Notes: a model not told the origin generated them from the letters alone. 41,109 nt of DNA from Clostridia bacterium (GCA_017423825.1 JAFPCP010000080.1:1-41109); one strand, 5' to 3'. Positions 1 through 7,886 are shown, counted from the first letter of the stretch. Translations and numbers: made by a program.

Positions 1-1125
1 ACCGTTCTCGTTCATCTCCTCGCGGCCAACCTCGAACTTCTTGGCGGTGCAAGGCATCACAGAAACAGACACGATCTTCTCCGGATCGATGCCGTTTTTC
101 TCGGCAAAATAGGTTTTCAGCAACGCGCCAAACATCTGCTGCGGCGATTTGCAGGAGGACAGGTGCTCCAACTGCTCCGGATAGTACATCTCGGCGAATT
201 TCACCCAACCAGGGGAGCAGGAGGTGATCATCGGCAGTTTGCCGCCGTTTTGAATGCGCTCGACCAGTTCGTTGGCCTCTTCCACGATGGTGAAGTCCGC
301 CGCACAGTCGGTGTCAAACACCTTGTCGAAGCCCAAACGACGCAGAGCCGCGACCATTTTGCCTTCCACGTTGGTGCCGATCGGCATGCCGAACTCTTCG
401 CCCAGCGCCGCACGCACCGCCGGAGCGGTCTGCACCACGACGTATTTGTCCGGATCCGCCAAAGCCGCCCACACCTTTTCGGTGTCATCCTTCTCGGCCA
501 AAGCGCCGGTCGGGCAGGCGGTCACGCACTGGCCGCAGGATACGCAAGGCACGTCGTCCAGCGGTTTTTCAAAGGCGCACGCGATGTGCGTGTCGATGCC
601 GCGGTCGTTCGCGCCGATGACCGACACAAACTGCTGACGGCACGCCGCCACACAACGACGGCACAAAATACATTTGTTGTTATCCCGCACCAGGTGCGCC
701 GCCGAATCGTCGATGGCGTACGTCGGACGGAAGCCGTCGTATTTGCCGGCATCCTCGATGCCGTAATCGCGGCACATCTTTTGCAGTTCGCAATTCATGG
801 AACGCACGCAGGACAAACATTTCTTCTCATGTGTGGAGAGAATCATTTCCAACGTGGTGCGACGGCTGGCCTGCACCTTCGGGGTGTTGGTGGACACTTC
901 CATGCCCTCGGAAACCGGGTATACGCAAGCGGTGACCAAACGCGCCGGACGACCGCCCTCGCTCACTTCCACCATGCAGATGCGGCAGGCGCCGATTTCG
1001 TTGATTTCTTTCAGGAAGCACAGAGTGGGGATTTCCACACCGGCATAGCGCGCGGCTTCCAGAACCGTGGCGGTTTTCGGTACACTGACAGAAATACCGT
1101 TGATTTTAACTGTAACCATATCCAT
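1..1125 (-). CDS. hydA: [FeFe] hydrogenase catalytic subunit HydA (3' end beyond window)
   Basis: Catalytic subunit of a cytosolic NAD(P)- and ferredoxin-linked [FeFe] hydrogenase; 375 residues are visible and the C-terminus lies outside the window. In order: a NuoG-like [2Fe-2S] domain (CRICMVEV region), a His-Cys [4Fe-4S] segment (HEKKCLSC, then NCELQKMC), two [4Fe-4S] ferredoxin motifs (CILCRRCVAACRQ and CVSCGQCVTACP), then the start of the H-cluster domain with TSCSPGW (L1) and MPCTAKK (L2). The L3 motif is not in view. Start ATG is preceded by AAAGGAG at good spacing; MDMV offers a second ATG two codons in. It is the last gene of the hydrogenase operon seen here, 18 bp after hydB. Family identity is secure; the bifurcating role is inferred from the neighbouring HydB and NuoE subunits. 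Confidence 0.96.
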   Translation of the reverse strand, partial: MDMVTVKINGISVSVPKTATVLEAARYAGVEIPTLCFLKEINEIGACRICMVEVSEGGRPARLVTACVYPVSEGMEVSTNTPKVQASRRTTLEMILSTHEKKCLSCVRSMNCELQKMCRDYGIEDAGKYDGFRPTYAIDDSAAHLVRDNNKCILCRRCVAACRQQFVSVIGANDRGIDTHIACAFEKPLDDVPCVSCGQCVTACPTGALAEKDDTEKVWAALADPDKYVVVQTAPAVRAALGEEFGMPIGTNVEGKMVAALRRLGFDKVFDTDCAADFTIVEEANELVERIQNGGKLPMITSCSPGWVKFAEMYYPEQLEHLSSCKSPQQMFGALLKTYFAEKNGIDPEKIVSVSVMPCTAKKFEVGREEMNENG

Positions 1126-1143
1126 TTTATCCACACTCCTTTC

Positions 1144-2961
1144 TTATTGCTTGCTGATAGCCTTAAACTTACAGGTGCCCACGCACGCGCCGCACTTGAC
1201 ACACTTATCGGCATCAATCGCGAAGGACGCGAGTTTGTGACCGGGGGCCACGTACTCCGTGCGGGTGATGGCGGACGCCGGGCAAGCCTTGGCGCACATG
1301 CCGCAACCAATACATTTGTCTTGGTCGATAACATAGGTCAACAAGTCTTTACACACGCCGGCGGGACATTTTTTGTCCACCACGTGCGCCACGTATTCGT
1401 CGCGGAAGAATTTCAGCGTGGACAGCACGGGGTTGGGCGCGGTCTGGCCCAAACCACACAAAGAGTTCTCTTTTATGTAGTAGCACAGCGCTTCCAACTC
1501 GTCGATGTCTTCCAAAGTGCCCTTGCCCTGGGTGATTTTGTCCAGTTTTTCCAGCAGACGCTTGGTGCCGACACGGCAGGGGGTACATTTGCCGCAGGAC
1601 TCATCCACGGTGAATTCCAAGAAGAACTTGGCCATATCCACCATACAGGTGTCTTCGTCCATAACGATCAGACCGCCCGAACCCATCATACAGCCGATGG
1701 CCGTCAGGTTATCGTAGTCCACCGGGGTGTCGATGAGGCTGGCCGGGATACAGCCGCCGGAGGGGCCGCCGGTCTGGGCGGCTTTGAAGTTCTTGCCGTT
1801 CGGGATGCCGCCACCGATGTCGTCGATGATCTCACGCAGGGTGGTACCCATGGGGATTTCCACCAAGCCGGTGTTCTTGATTTTGCCGCCCAAGGCGAAC
1901 ACTTTCGTGCCCTTGGATTTCTCGGTGCCCATAGAGGCGAACCATTCCGCGCCGCGCAGAATAATCTGCGGCACGTTGGCAAACGTTTCCACGTTGTTTT
2001 CTACCGTCGGCATGCCGAACAAGCCTTTGATCGCCGGATAGGGCGGGCGAGGCCGCGGCTCGCCGCGGTTGCCTTCGATGGAGGTCATCAAAGCCGTCTC
2101 TTCGCCGCACACAAACGCACCGGCGCCCAAACGAATGTGCAAATCGAAATCAAAACCGGAGCCAAAGATGTTCTTGCCGAGCAAGCCATACTCACGCGCC
2201 TGGTCAATAGCAATCTGCAAACGCGCCACGGCAATCGGATATTCCGCACGGACGTACACAAAGCCCTGCGTCGCGCCGATGGCATAGCCGGCGATGGTCA
2301 TGGCTTCCACCAAGCAATGGGGGTCACCTTCCAGCACCGAGCGGTCCATGAACGCGCCCGGGTCACCCTCGTCGGCGTTACAAACCACATATTTCTGCGG
2401 AGCCTTGTTCGGGGCGGTCAGCGCCCATTTGCGGCCGGTGGGGAAGCCGCCGCCGCCACGACCACGCAGACCGGAATCGGTGATGGTCTTAATGACGTCG
2501 TCCGGCGTCATCTCGGTCAACACCTTACCCAACGCGGCATAGCCGTCCATCGCAATATATTCGTCGATGCTCTCCGGGTCGATGACACCGCAGTTGCGCA
2601 GCACGACGCGGTTTTGCGTCTTATAGAACGCGGTGTCGTTCAAAGACACGTTGCCATCCACCGGGGTTTCGGCACCGGTGTCGTTATACACCAGGCGCTC
2701 CACGATACGCCCTTTGAGCAGATGCTCGGAAACAATTTCCTTTACGTCGTCTGCTTCTACGCGGCTGTAAAAGGTGCCGTCCGGGTGCACGATAACCACC
2801 GGGCCGAGCGCGCACAAACCGAAACAACCGGTCTGTACCACTTTGACCTCTTCGGTCAAGCCGCATTTCTCAATGTTTTCCGCAAACGCTTGTTGAATTG
2901 CGTTGCTGCCTGAGGAGGTACAGCCGGTACCGCCACAGATAAGTACATGCGCACGAATCAT
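1144..2961 (-). CDS. hydB: NuoF-like flavoprotein subunit HydB of [FeFe] hydrogenase
   Basis: 605-residue NAD(P)H/FMN subunit that passes electrons between nicotinamide, ferredoxin and HydA. Domains in order: N-terminal thioredoxin-like [2Fe-2S] domain (C9, C14, then CFGLC), NuoF FMN/NADH domain (GLRGRGGGGFPTGRKW; NADEGDPGAFMD), a SLBB-like stretch, a [4Fe-4S] site (CGKCTPCRVG with a later C in NSLCGLG), and a C-terminal pair of [4Fe-4S] motifs (CIGCGMCAKACP and CVKCGACVGTC). The extra ferredoxin tail is typical of HydB/HndC and absent from plain complex I NuoF. It sits between hndB and hydA with gaps of about 20 bp. Start ATG has GAGGAGG upstream. Confidence 0.97.
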   Translation of the reverse strand: MIRAHVLICGGTGCTSSGSNAIQQAFAENIEKCGLTEEVKVVQTGCFGLCALGPVVIVHPDGTFYSRVEADDVKEIVSEHLLKGRIVERLVYNDTGAETPVDGNVSLNDTAFYKTQNRVVLRNCGVIDPESIDEYIAMDGYAALGKVLTEMTPDDVIKTITDSGLRGRGGGGFPTGRKWALTAPNKAPQKYVVCNADEGDPGAFMDRSVLEGDPHCLVEAMTIAGYAIGATQGFVYVRAEYPIAVARLQIAIDQAREYGLLGKNIFGSGFDFDLHIRLGAGAFVCGEETALMTSIEGNRGEPRPRPPYPAIKGLFGMPTVENNVETFANVPQIILRGAEWFASMGTEKSKGTKVFALGGKIKNTGLVEIPMGTTLREIIDDIGGGIPNGKNFKAAQTGGPSGGCIPASLIDTPVDYDNLTAIGCMMGSGGLIVMDEDTCMVDMAKFFLEFTVDESCGKCTPCRVGTKRLLEKLDKITQGKGTLEDIDELEALCYYIKENSLCGLGQTAPNPVLSTLKFFRDEYVAHVVDKKCPAGVCKDLLTYVIDQDKCIGCGMCAKACPASAITRTEYVAPGHKLASFAIDADKCVKCGACVGTCKFKAISKQ

Positions 2962-2981
2962 GATTGTTTACCTCCTCGTTT

Positions 2982-3353
2982 TTATGCTTTATAGTTGCCG
3001 ATGGTGAATTCCGCCACAGGTGTGCCGCCTTTCAGGTGCTCTTCTACCACGCGAGCGACCTTGTCGGCGGTCATTTTCACATACGTGACCTTTTCTTGAC
3101 CGGCTTCAAAAACTTCCACAACAGGCTCATACTGGCAAATGCCGATGCATCCGGTTTGGGTAACCGTGACGCTGCCGGCCAAGCCTTGCTCGTTCACCTG
3201 CTCCACAAAAGCGTTGAGCACCGGGCGCGCGCCGGCGGCTATACCGCAGGTGGCCATGCCTACGACCACGCGCTTCTCGCCGGAACCTTCCCGCAACGAC
3301 ACCTTGCCTTGCATCTTGTCCTTAATGGCTTGCAGTTCTGCTAATGTTTTCAT
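2982..3353 (-). CDS. hndB: HndB-like [2Fe-2S] thioredoxin-fold ferredoxin subunit
   Basis: 123-residue protein resembling the small HndB subunit of NADP-reducing hydrogenase and the thioredoxin-like [2Fe-2S] domain at the N-terminus of HydB. Cluster ligands are likely the Cys in MATCGIAAGA and the pair in CIGIC. It probably acts as an extra electron carrier or docking subunit of the hydrogenase. The gene lies 20 bp upstream of hydB and 34 bp downstream of the GHKL ATPase gene. The start ATG is preceded by AAAGGATG. Function in this organism is inferred from family and operon position. Confidence 0.9.
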   Translation of the reverse strand: MKTLAELQAIKDKMQGKVSLREGSGEKRVVVGMATCGIAAGARPVLNAFVEQVNEQGLAGSVTVTQTGCIGICQYEPVVEVFEAGQEKVTYVKMTADKVARVVEEHLKGGTPVAEFTIGNYKA

Positions 3354-3387
3354 ACTCTATCATCCTTTCTTGGAATAGGTGTTTTAT

Positions 3388-3951
3388 TTATTCTTCGGCA
3401 TCCTCGGCGGCATACGCCTCCCGCAGATATCCTTGAATCCATTGTAACACTTCATACCCATCCAGCGGCACATCTTCCAATATCTGCCGCAACTGCCGGG
3501 TGTCCAATTCCACCGGCGGCCCATCCGGGCGGGTATGTGTAAACAGGAAATCTCTCTCCGGATGTCCCTGTATCAGCGTCACCATCGTGGCCACCATATC
3601 GCCCAAGGGCGGGCAATCAATATGGTTTGTGCAAAAAACCGCCTGCACGATGGTGCCGTGGTTTGTGGGATGTGCCGCTTCGTGCCGGGAGGACACCGTC
3701 AGCGTTCCTCCGGTCTGCTCCGCCTCCAAGCGAAGCAGCGGCAACCCCAATCCTACCGACCGTGTCGTGCGCGTCGTGTAAAACGGGTCGGTTACCCGCT
3801 TCACTGTTTCAGCGTCCATTCCACAGCCGTCATCCTCGATGGTTATGGTCAAAGCCTCCGCTGTCTGTTCCAGGCGGATTTGCGTCAACGCCGCTCCGGC
3901 CTTAACCGAATTTTCTGTAACGTCCAATATGTTGAGGGATAGTTCTTTCAT
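3388..3951 (-). CDS. GHKL (histidine-kinase-like) ATPase without phosphoacceptor domain
   Basis: 187 residues. The first 105 or so form a histidine-kinase type ATP-binding fold: N box (NILDVTENSVKA), G1 box (EDDGCGM), F-box region (DPFYTTR) and G2 box (SVGLGLPLL). No dimerization/His-phosphoacceptor helix, transmembrane or sensor domain is present. The C-terminal 80 residues match nothing I recognise. The start codon overlaps the stop of the upstream PHP gene (ATGA type), implying translational coupling. Such orphan ATPases occur beside hydABC in Thermotoga and many Clostridia as I recall. Substrate is unknown; a protein kinase or ATP-dependent switch role is inference. Confidence 0.85.
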   Translation of the reverse strand: MKELSLNILDVTENSVKAGAALTQIRLEQTAEALTITIEDDGCGMDAETVKRVTDPFYTTRTTRSVGLGLPLLRLEAEQTGGTLTVSSRHEAAHPTNHGTIVQAVFCTNHIDCPPLGDMVATMVTLIQGHPERDFLFTHTRPDGPPVELDTRQLRQILEDVPLDGYEVLQWIQGYLREAYAAEDAEE

Positions 3952-4682
3952 AATCCCCTCCTAAGACACTCGATAAGTCGCTGTCGCACAAGGTCGCTGC
4001 TGTATGGCGTGTCGTCCAGTTCCAGATACCGCTCTTTGTCCCGGATGTCCCACAAATAGTGGGCATCCGATCCAACGACCACCCGCGTCTTTTCCAACCC
4101 ATGCGCGGCGCGAAACTCTGTCTCACGGGTACCGTCGTGCAACTCCACACACGAAAACTGTGGCGTCTCCGGCAGCGAACCGAGCACCGCCACAATACCG
4201 TTGGCCTCGCGGTCGATGTGCGCCGGATAGGCAATGCCTCCGTATTGCGCGGCGAGGGGCACGCTTTCCTCTATCGTCACCGTGGTGGCATTGGATAACA
4301 AATCCGCCTCCTCCGCCAGCACCTTATCTTGCGCATCCATCACCCATTGGTTGCCGAATATCTCCGGTCGGTTGGGAATGTGAATGCGCCGCGCGGCGAT
4401 TTCCTCATCAAAGGCAAGCGCCGCCTCTAAGGTGGGGAAAAGGCAAATCATATGCACCTCTTCGGCGGTGGTCAACTCCATGCCCGGCACAGCCACTATG
4501 CCGTGTTGGCGGGTGGCTTCGAAAAACGCCGGACAATTGCGGCAGGTATTGTGGTCTGTGAGGGCCATGATTTGCAGCCCCGCCAGAGCGCCCATCCCCG
4601 CCAAATTGTGCGGGGTGCAGTCGTCATCCCCACAGGGGGAGAGGCAGGAATGTATGTGCAAATCGTAATAATAGCGGTTCAT
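3948..4682 (-). CDS. PHP-domain metal-dependent phosphoesterase
   Basis: 244-residue PHP (polymerase and histidinol phosphatase) protein with the expected metal-binding motifs in order: DLHIHS at residue 7, DHNT, PGMEL, AHID and GSDAH. Length matches standalone PHP phosphoesterases of the YciV/TrpH class, which act on phosphate esters or nucleotides. A cysteine pair (CGDDDC) follows the first motif. It overlaps the downstream GHKL ATPase and the upstream DRTGG gene by 4 bases each. Its place inside a hydrogenase operon suggests a phosphatase partner for the nearby kinase-like ATPases, but the substrate is not known. Confidence 0.9.
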   Translation of the reverse strand: MNRYYYDLHIHSCLSPCGDDDCTPHNLAGMGALAGLQIMALTDHNTCRNCPAFFEATRQHGIVAVPGMELTTAEEVHMICLFPTLEAALAFDEEIAARRIHIPNRPEIFGNQWVMDAQDKVLAEEADLLSNATTVTIEESVPLAAQYGGIAYPAHIDREANGIVAVLGSLPETPQFSCVELHDGTRETEFRAAHGLEKTRVVVGSDAHYLWDIRDKERYLELDDTPYSSDLVRQRLIECLRRGL

Positions 4683-5005
4683 AGATATTCACTCAACAGC
4701 CGCGCCGTTTCGTATGCACCGACCGGACTGCACAAGATGTTAACACCTTTCTGCTCCGCCAACGCCGCCACGCCGGGATCGGGCGTGACGCCCTCTGCCA
4801 GAATGATGCATGCGGTGTCCGCCAGTGTCGCTACCGCCACGATGTTGTTGTTTGACATGATGGTGATCCAGGCGTCGCTTTCCTTTGCGCGCCCCATCAC
4901 CCAGCTGAGCAAGTCCCCCATGTATACGCCGGTGATTTCCCGGTCAGCCGCCGGCAGCGCCGCCGTCGGCCACTGTGTCTGCTGTATCAGCTCTCGTACC
5001 GTCAT
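4679..5005 (-). CDS. Small DRTGG-like domain protein
   Basis: 108 residues, starting MTVRELIQ. Resembles the DRTGG domain (the regulatory domain known from phosphotransacetylase and CBS-linked proteins): an alternating strand/helix pattern with SDAWITIMSNNNIVAVA and ACIILAEGV. ATG is chosen because AAAAGGAGGAG lies 4 bases before it. This start is inside the end of the upstream hydrogenase-like gene, giving a 62-base overlap. The stop overlaps the PHP start. It is a paralogue in fold, though weak in sequence, of the gene at 6731-7093. Ligand unknown. Confidence 0.8.
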   Translation of the reverse strand: MTVRELIQQTQWPTAALPAADREITGVYMGDLLSWVMGRAKESDAWITIMSNNNIVAVATLADTACIILAEGVTPDPGVAALAEQKGVNILCSPVGAYETARLLSEYL

Positions 5006-6284
5006 GGGACTCCTCCTTTTCCGCCAAATACTGCCGCAACGCCTCCCGCATAGTGAGAACACAATCGCTCTCCTTGGCGTTTCCGCGCACCACGTCCTCC
5101 GCAAAGGTGCGGCAGGTCGGGGCGCCACATGCGCCGCAATCCAATCCGGGCAACCGCCCGCGCAAGGCTTGTATGTTCGCCAGCATACGCATGGACTCCG
5201 CCATGTTGCTGCTCAGCCGCGACACACCCTCGTATTCCGGCAGTTCGTTGTAAAAATAATCCGCCGGGATATAGCTTTCTTCTTTCGGCAGGAAATTACA
5301 GGACACCGGCAAAAACCGCCGCAAACCCTGCAACCGCGCTTTGGCAATGAACGGGTTTTGCATCGTCAGCACCCCGCCGACGCAACCACCCGTGCATGCG
5401 TTGAGTTCCACAAAATCCAACGGCGGAATGTTGCCGTTTTCTATCTGGTCAAGCACGTGATTGACGTGGTCGATTCCATCTGCGGAAAGATAATTGTCGT
5501 TAAACAAAGCCGTCGCCTCACCGCCGCTGGATGCCCAGCCGACACCCAACATCCCGGATTCGGACAACGCTTGTGGTTGCTCGTTGCGGGACATCTCGTT
5601 GATGAGTTGAAAATACACGTCGCTGATGGATACCACAACGTCCACCTGGCTTTGATAATCCCCAAACCCATTCTTAACATAACTGGCCTTGGCCGGACAG
5701 GGGGAGATGAAACACACGCCGATGTCCTCCGGGCTCCATTCCGGATGCGCTTCGAGCGCTTGCTTGCGTGCTTGTTTCGCCGCGATTTCCATCGGCGGCA
5801 ACAGCCGCAGAACGTTCTCTTCCAACGAGGGGAAACGCAGCGCTATCAACCGCGCAACCACCGGACAAGATGCGCTGATGATGGGTTTGCGCACCCCTTC
5901 GGTGTTGAGATATTGGCGGGTGTAGGCGGACACGAGTTCCGCCGCCTTCGACACTTCGTATACCTCGTCAAAGCCGATGCGGCGCAATCCGTCCAAAACG
6001 TAATCCACATCGTCCAGATTATCAAATTGTCCATATAAAGCGGGGGCGGGAAGAGCTATCTTCCATTTGAAACGTTGCATATCGTCCAGCTTGCCGCAAA
6101 CCGCTTTTTTCGCTTTGTGTGGACACACGCGAATGCACTCACCACAATCAATACAGCGTTCCTCATTAATCACCGCGTGACCATCACGGATGCGAATGGC
6201 TTCCGTGGGGCAGCGGCGTACACACGTGGTGCAACCGGTACATTTATGCGCGTCCAAAAATACGGAGTGCTCATATGTATACAT
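4944..6284 (-). CDS. [FeFe]-hydrogenase-like iron-sulfur protein with C-terminal Fe-S domain
   Basis: 446 residues. Two N-terminal [4Fe-4S] motifs (CTGCTTCVRRCP from C15; CIDCGECIRVCP from C44), a hydrogenase large-subunit C-terminal domain, then a short Fe-S domain like that of RnfB/CODH (LDCGACGAPTC with C408). Likely H-cluster ligands are C140 (SASCPVV), C196 (SPCPAK), C297 and C301 (NACTGGCVGG), so all four cysteines remain. The usual proton-relay cysteine is Ser139 and the conserved Trp of L1 is Val. This resembles the second hydrogenase-like gene that travels with hydABC in Thermotoga and Clostridia, thought to be sensory or low-activity. 21 bp separate it from the RsbW-like gene upstream. 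Confidence 0.88.
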   Translation of the reverse strand: MYTYEHSVFLDAHKCTGCTTCVRRCPTEAIRIRDGHAVINEERCIDCGECIRVCPHKAKKAVCGKLDDMQRFKWKIALPAPALYGQFDNLDDVDYVLDGLRRIGFDEVYEVSKAAELVSAYTRQYLNTEGVRKPIISASCPVVARLIALRFPSLEENVLRLLPPMEIAAKQARKQALEAHPEWSPEDIGVCFISPCPAKASYVKNGFGDYQSQVDVVVSISDVYFQLINEMSRNEQPQALSESGMLGVGWASSGGEATALFNDNYLSADGIDHVNHVLDQIENGNIPPLDFVELNACTGGCVGGVLTMQNPFIAKARLQGLRRFLPVSCNFLPKEESYIPADYFYNELPEYEGVSRLSSNMAESMRMLANIQALRGRLPGLDCGACGAPTCRTFAEDVVRGNAKESDCVLTMREALRQYLAEKEESHDGTRADTADTVADGGAAGG

Positions 6285-6305
6285 ATCGTTTACCTGCCCT
6301 GTGTA

Positions 6306-6734
6306 TCAATTCTCCAACAACACACGCATGGTGATGCGCGTCCCGCGGCCCACCTCCGATTGAATGTCCATCTCGTCGGTATACCGCTTCATGTTCGGCA
6401 AGCCCATACCGGCCCCGAACCCCAGCGAGCGAATCGCATCCGGTGCGGTGGAAAACCCAGCCTGCATCGCTTGCTCTATGTTCGCAATGCCGGGACCATT
6501 GTCTTGTAAAACAATCTCAATGGCGTCTTCGGCCACCACCACCTCGGCGTGTCCGCCACCGGCGTGAATCACCATGTTGATTTCTCCCTCATACATAGCA
6601 ATCGACACCCGACGGATAACCTCCGGCGGCAGTCCTAAGCGACGCAGGTTTTTCTTTACCTGCACCGACGCCTGCCCCGCCATGGTGAAATTCTCTCCAT
6701 CCACATCAAAGTGAAACGATAACGCCCCGCTCAT
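6306..6734 (-). CDS. RsbW/SpoIIAB-like serine kinase-type ATPase
   Basis: 142 residues with the compact GHKL fold of anti-sigma factor serine kinases: N box around YEGEINMVIHA, G1 box LQDNGPGI and G2 box GFGAGMGLPNMK. No other domain is present. RsbW and SpoIIAB bind a sigma factor or phosphorylate an anti-anti-sigma protein. No sigma factor or STAS partner is encoded nearby, so the partner here may be another operon product such as a DRTGG or hydrogenase-like protein (inference). Its start overlaps the stop of the upstream DRTGG gene by 4 bases. Confidence 0.88.
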   Translation of the reverse strand: MSGALSFHFDVDGENFTMAGQASVQVKKNLRRLGLPPEVIRRVSIAMYEGEINMVIHAGGGHAEVVVAEDAIEIVLQDNGPGIANIEQAMQAGFSTAPDAIRSLGFGAGMGLPNMKRYTDEMDIQSEVGRGTRITMRVLLEN

Positions 6735-7093
6735 GCTGACGTCTCCCGCACTTTGTTGCCAACCAGACCGTTGCTGTACAAAAGCCCGCAGGCTTCATAC
6801 ATTCTCTTGTCGGTGGCGAGCAACACCATGCCGCTTTCTTCTGCCAGCTGAATCATCTCCGGCGTCGGCTCTTTCGAGCGGACAAATACGATGCAGTGCA
6901 TGTCCATCATCACCGCCGTGCGGATAACCTGCGGATTTACCAGTCCGGTGAGCAACACCGCCTGGTCTTTCACGTACGCGAGCACGTCGCTCATCATATC
7001 GCTGCCGCAAGCGGAATACACGTGGTCACCCAACCGCTCTTCTCCCACAATAACACGGGCGTTCAACAATTCTTGGATGGTGCAGATTTTCAT
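6731..7093 (-). CDS. DRTGG-domain protein
   Basis: 120 residues consistent with a single DRTGG domain: N-terminal helix (MKICTIQELLNA), then DQAVLLTGLVNPQVIRTA, DMHCIVFV and a final segment SGMVLLATDKRMYEA. DRTGG domains are small regulatory modules, often joined to CBS domains or kinases, with poorly known ligands. The start ATG follows AAAGGAACGAG. It lies 21 bp after the NuoE-like gene and overlaps the RsbW-like gene, so it is made in step with the ATPase. Confidence 0.85.
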   Translation of the reverse strand: MKICTIQELLNARVIVGEERLGDHVYSACGSDMMSDVLAYVKDQAVLLTGLVNPQVIRTAVMMDMHCIVFVRSKEPTPEMIQLAEESGMVLLATDKRMYEACGLLYSNGLVGNKVRETSA

Positions 7094-7114
7094 AACGGCT
7101 CGTTCCTTTACTAA

Positions 7115-7612
7115 TTATTCGGCGTATTTTGCCAAAATGTCGTCTACATCGTCCACCGTCAGACGACCGTACACATCTTCGTTAACCGTAAGCACGGGAG
7201 CCAGGCCGCAAGCGCCGATGCAACGGCAAGCCGTCAGGCTGAATTTGCCGTCCGGTGTGCACTCGTCCGCACCGATACCCAGTTTCTCGCTGAGCTTGTC
7301 AAAAATATCGCCGGCGCCTTTTACGTAGCAGGCGGTACCCAAGCACACCGAAATGTTATATTTGCCCTTCGGCGACAGGGCGAACTGCGCGTAAAACGTG
7401 CTCACCCCATATTCCTTTTCCAACGGAACACCCATGCCGTCGGCGATGATTTGTTGCACCTCGATCGGCAGATACCCGTAAATGTCCTGCGCTTTTTGCA
7501 TAACGCCCATCAGATTGCTGCTGTCGTGCTTGTTTTCTTCAATCACGCGACGCAATTCCGCCTCCTGCTCCGGCGTTCCCGCGAACGGAAGCGAACTGAT
7601 TTTCTTTTGCAT
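7115..7612 (-). CDS. hydC: NuoE-like [2Fe-2S] hydrogenase subunit (HydC/HndA)
   Basis: 165-residue NuoE-family subunit with a thioredoxin-like [2Fe-2S] domain. Ligand cysteines are in CLGTACYVKG and CRCIGACG. The N-terminal helical part contains the common GYLPIEVQQIIA segment and the GVSTFYAQF motif. It forms the HydABC or HndABCD core with HydB and HydA. It is the first gene of the operon, with AAAGGAGG before the ATG. The 274-bp region upstream holds a candidate Rex operator and the smpB terminator. Confidence 0.96.
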   Translation of the reverse strand: MQKKISSLPFAGTPEQEAELRRVIEENKHDSSNLMGVMQKAQDIYGYLPIEVQQIIADGMGVPLEKEYGVSTFYAQFALSPKGKYNISVCLGTACYVKGAGDIFDKLSEKLGIGADECTPDGKFSLTACRCIGACGLAPVLTVNEDVYGRLTVDDVDDILAKYAE

Positions 7613-7709
7613 TTGCCTTTGTCCTCCTTTGGATAGTTTGTCCGGCAGTGTGCGGCATCGCTGTCGCCAAAAACCGACGCCACGCTATGCACGCACTGCT
7701 CTGCTTATT

Positions 7710-7738
7710 AGTATAGCATATCTATTCTGCATATGCCA
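7710..7738 (-). promoter_or_regulatory. Weak candidate promoter of the hydrogenase operon
   Basis: On the minus strand a TATACT hexamer (7715-7710), itself preceded by an overlapping TATGCT, could be the -10 box about 100 bases before the hydC start. The hexamer 17 bases upstream (TGGCAT) is a poor -35 match, which would fit a promoter that depends on an activator or on relief of repression. The assignment rests on the -10 alone. Confidence 0.35.
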
Positions 7739-7764
7739 GTCTTTTTTCAAAACAAAACTAATTT

Positions 7765-7782
7765 TTGTTAATTTTTCGACAA
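7765..7782. promoter_or_regulatory. Candidate Rex (redox repressor) operator
   Basis: The 18-mer TTGTTAATTTTTCGACAA matches the Rex consensus TTGTTAA-N4-TTAACAA at 12 of 14 fixed positions; the left half is perfect. Rex senses the NADH/NAD+ ratio and is known to control hydrogenase and fermentation genes in Clostridia. The site lies about 50 bases upstream of the candidate -10 of the hydrogenase operon and after the smpB terminator, so the operon is its likely target. It was found by eye in an AT-rich stretch, so chance remains possible. Confidence 0.5.
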
Positions 7783-7832
7783 TTCCGTTTCTTCTTGCCG
7801 ATTTTCGTGATTCAACCACCTCATCTAAACGC

Positions 7833-7863
7833 AAAAAAGAACACATCTTTGTCGGATGTGTTC
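7833..7863 (-). terminator. Intrinsic terminator of smpB
   Basis: Minus-strand hairpin with perfect 9-bp arms GAACACATC / GATGTGTTC (7839-7847 and 7855-7863), 7-base loop, followed on the minus strand by a T run (A run 7833-7838 on plus). It ends the smpB transcript before the hydrogenase operon promoter region. Confidence 0.85.
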
Positions 7864-7886
7864 TTTTATTTCCCGCTTTTTGTTTA

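Noticed and set aside
163-2913. A 916-codon open frame on the plus strand opposite hydA and hydB
   Set aside because: It is the antisense shadow of two strongly supported genes. Codon bias of the real genes removes stops in this frame, and the translation is His/Arg/Ala-rich with no recognisable domain.
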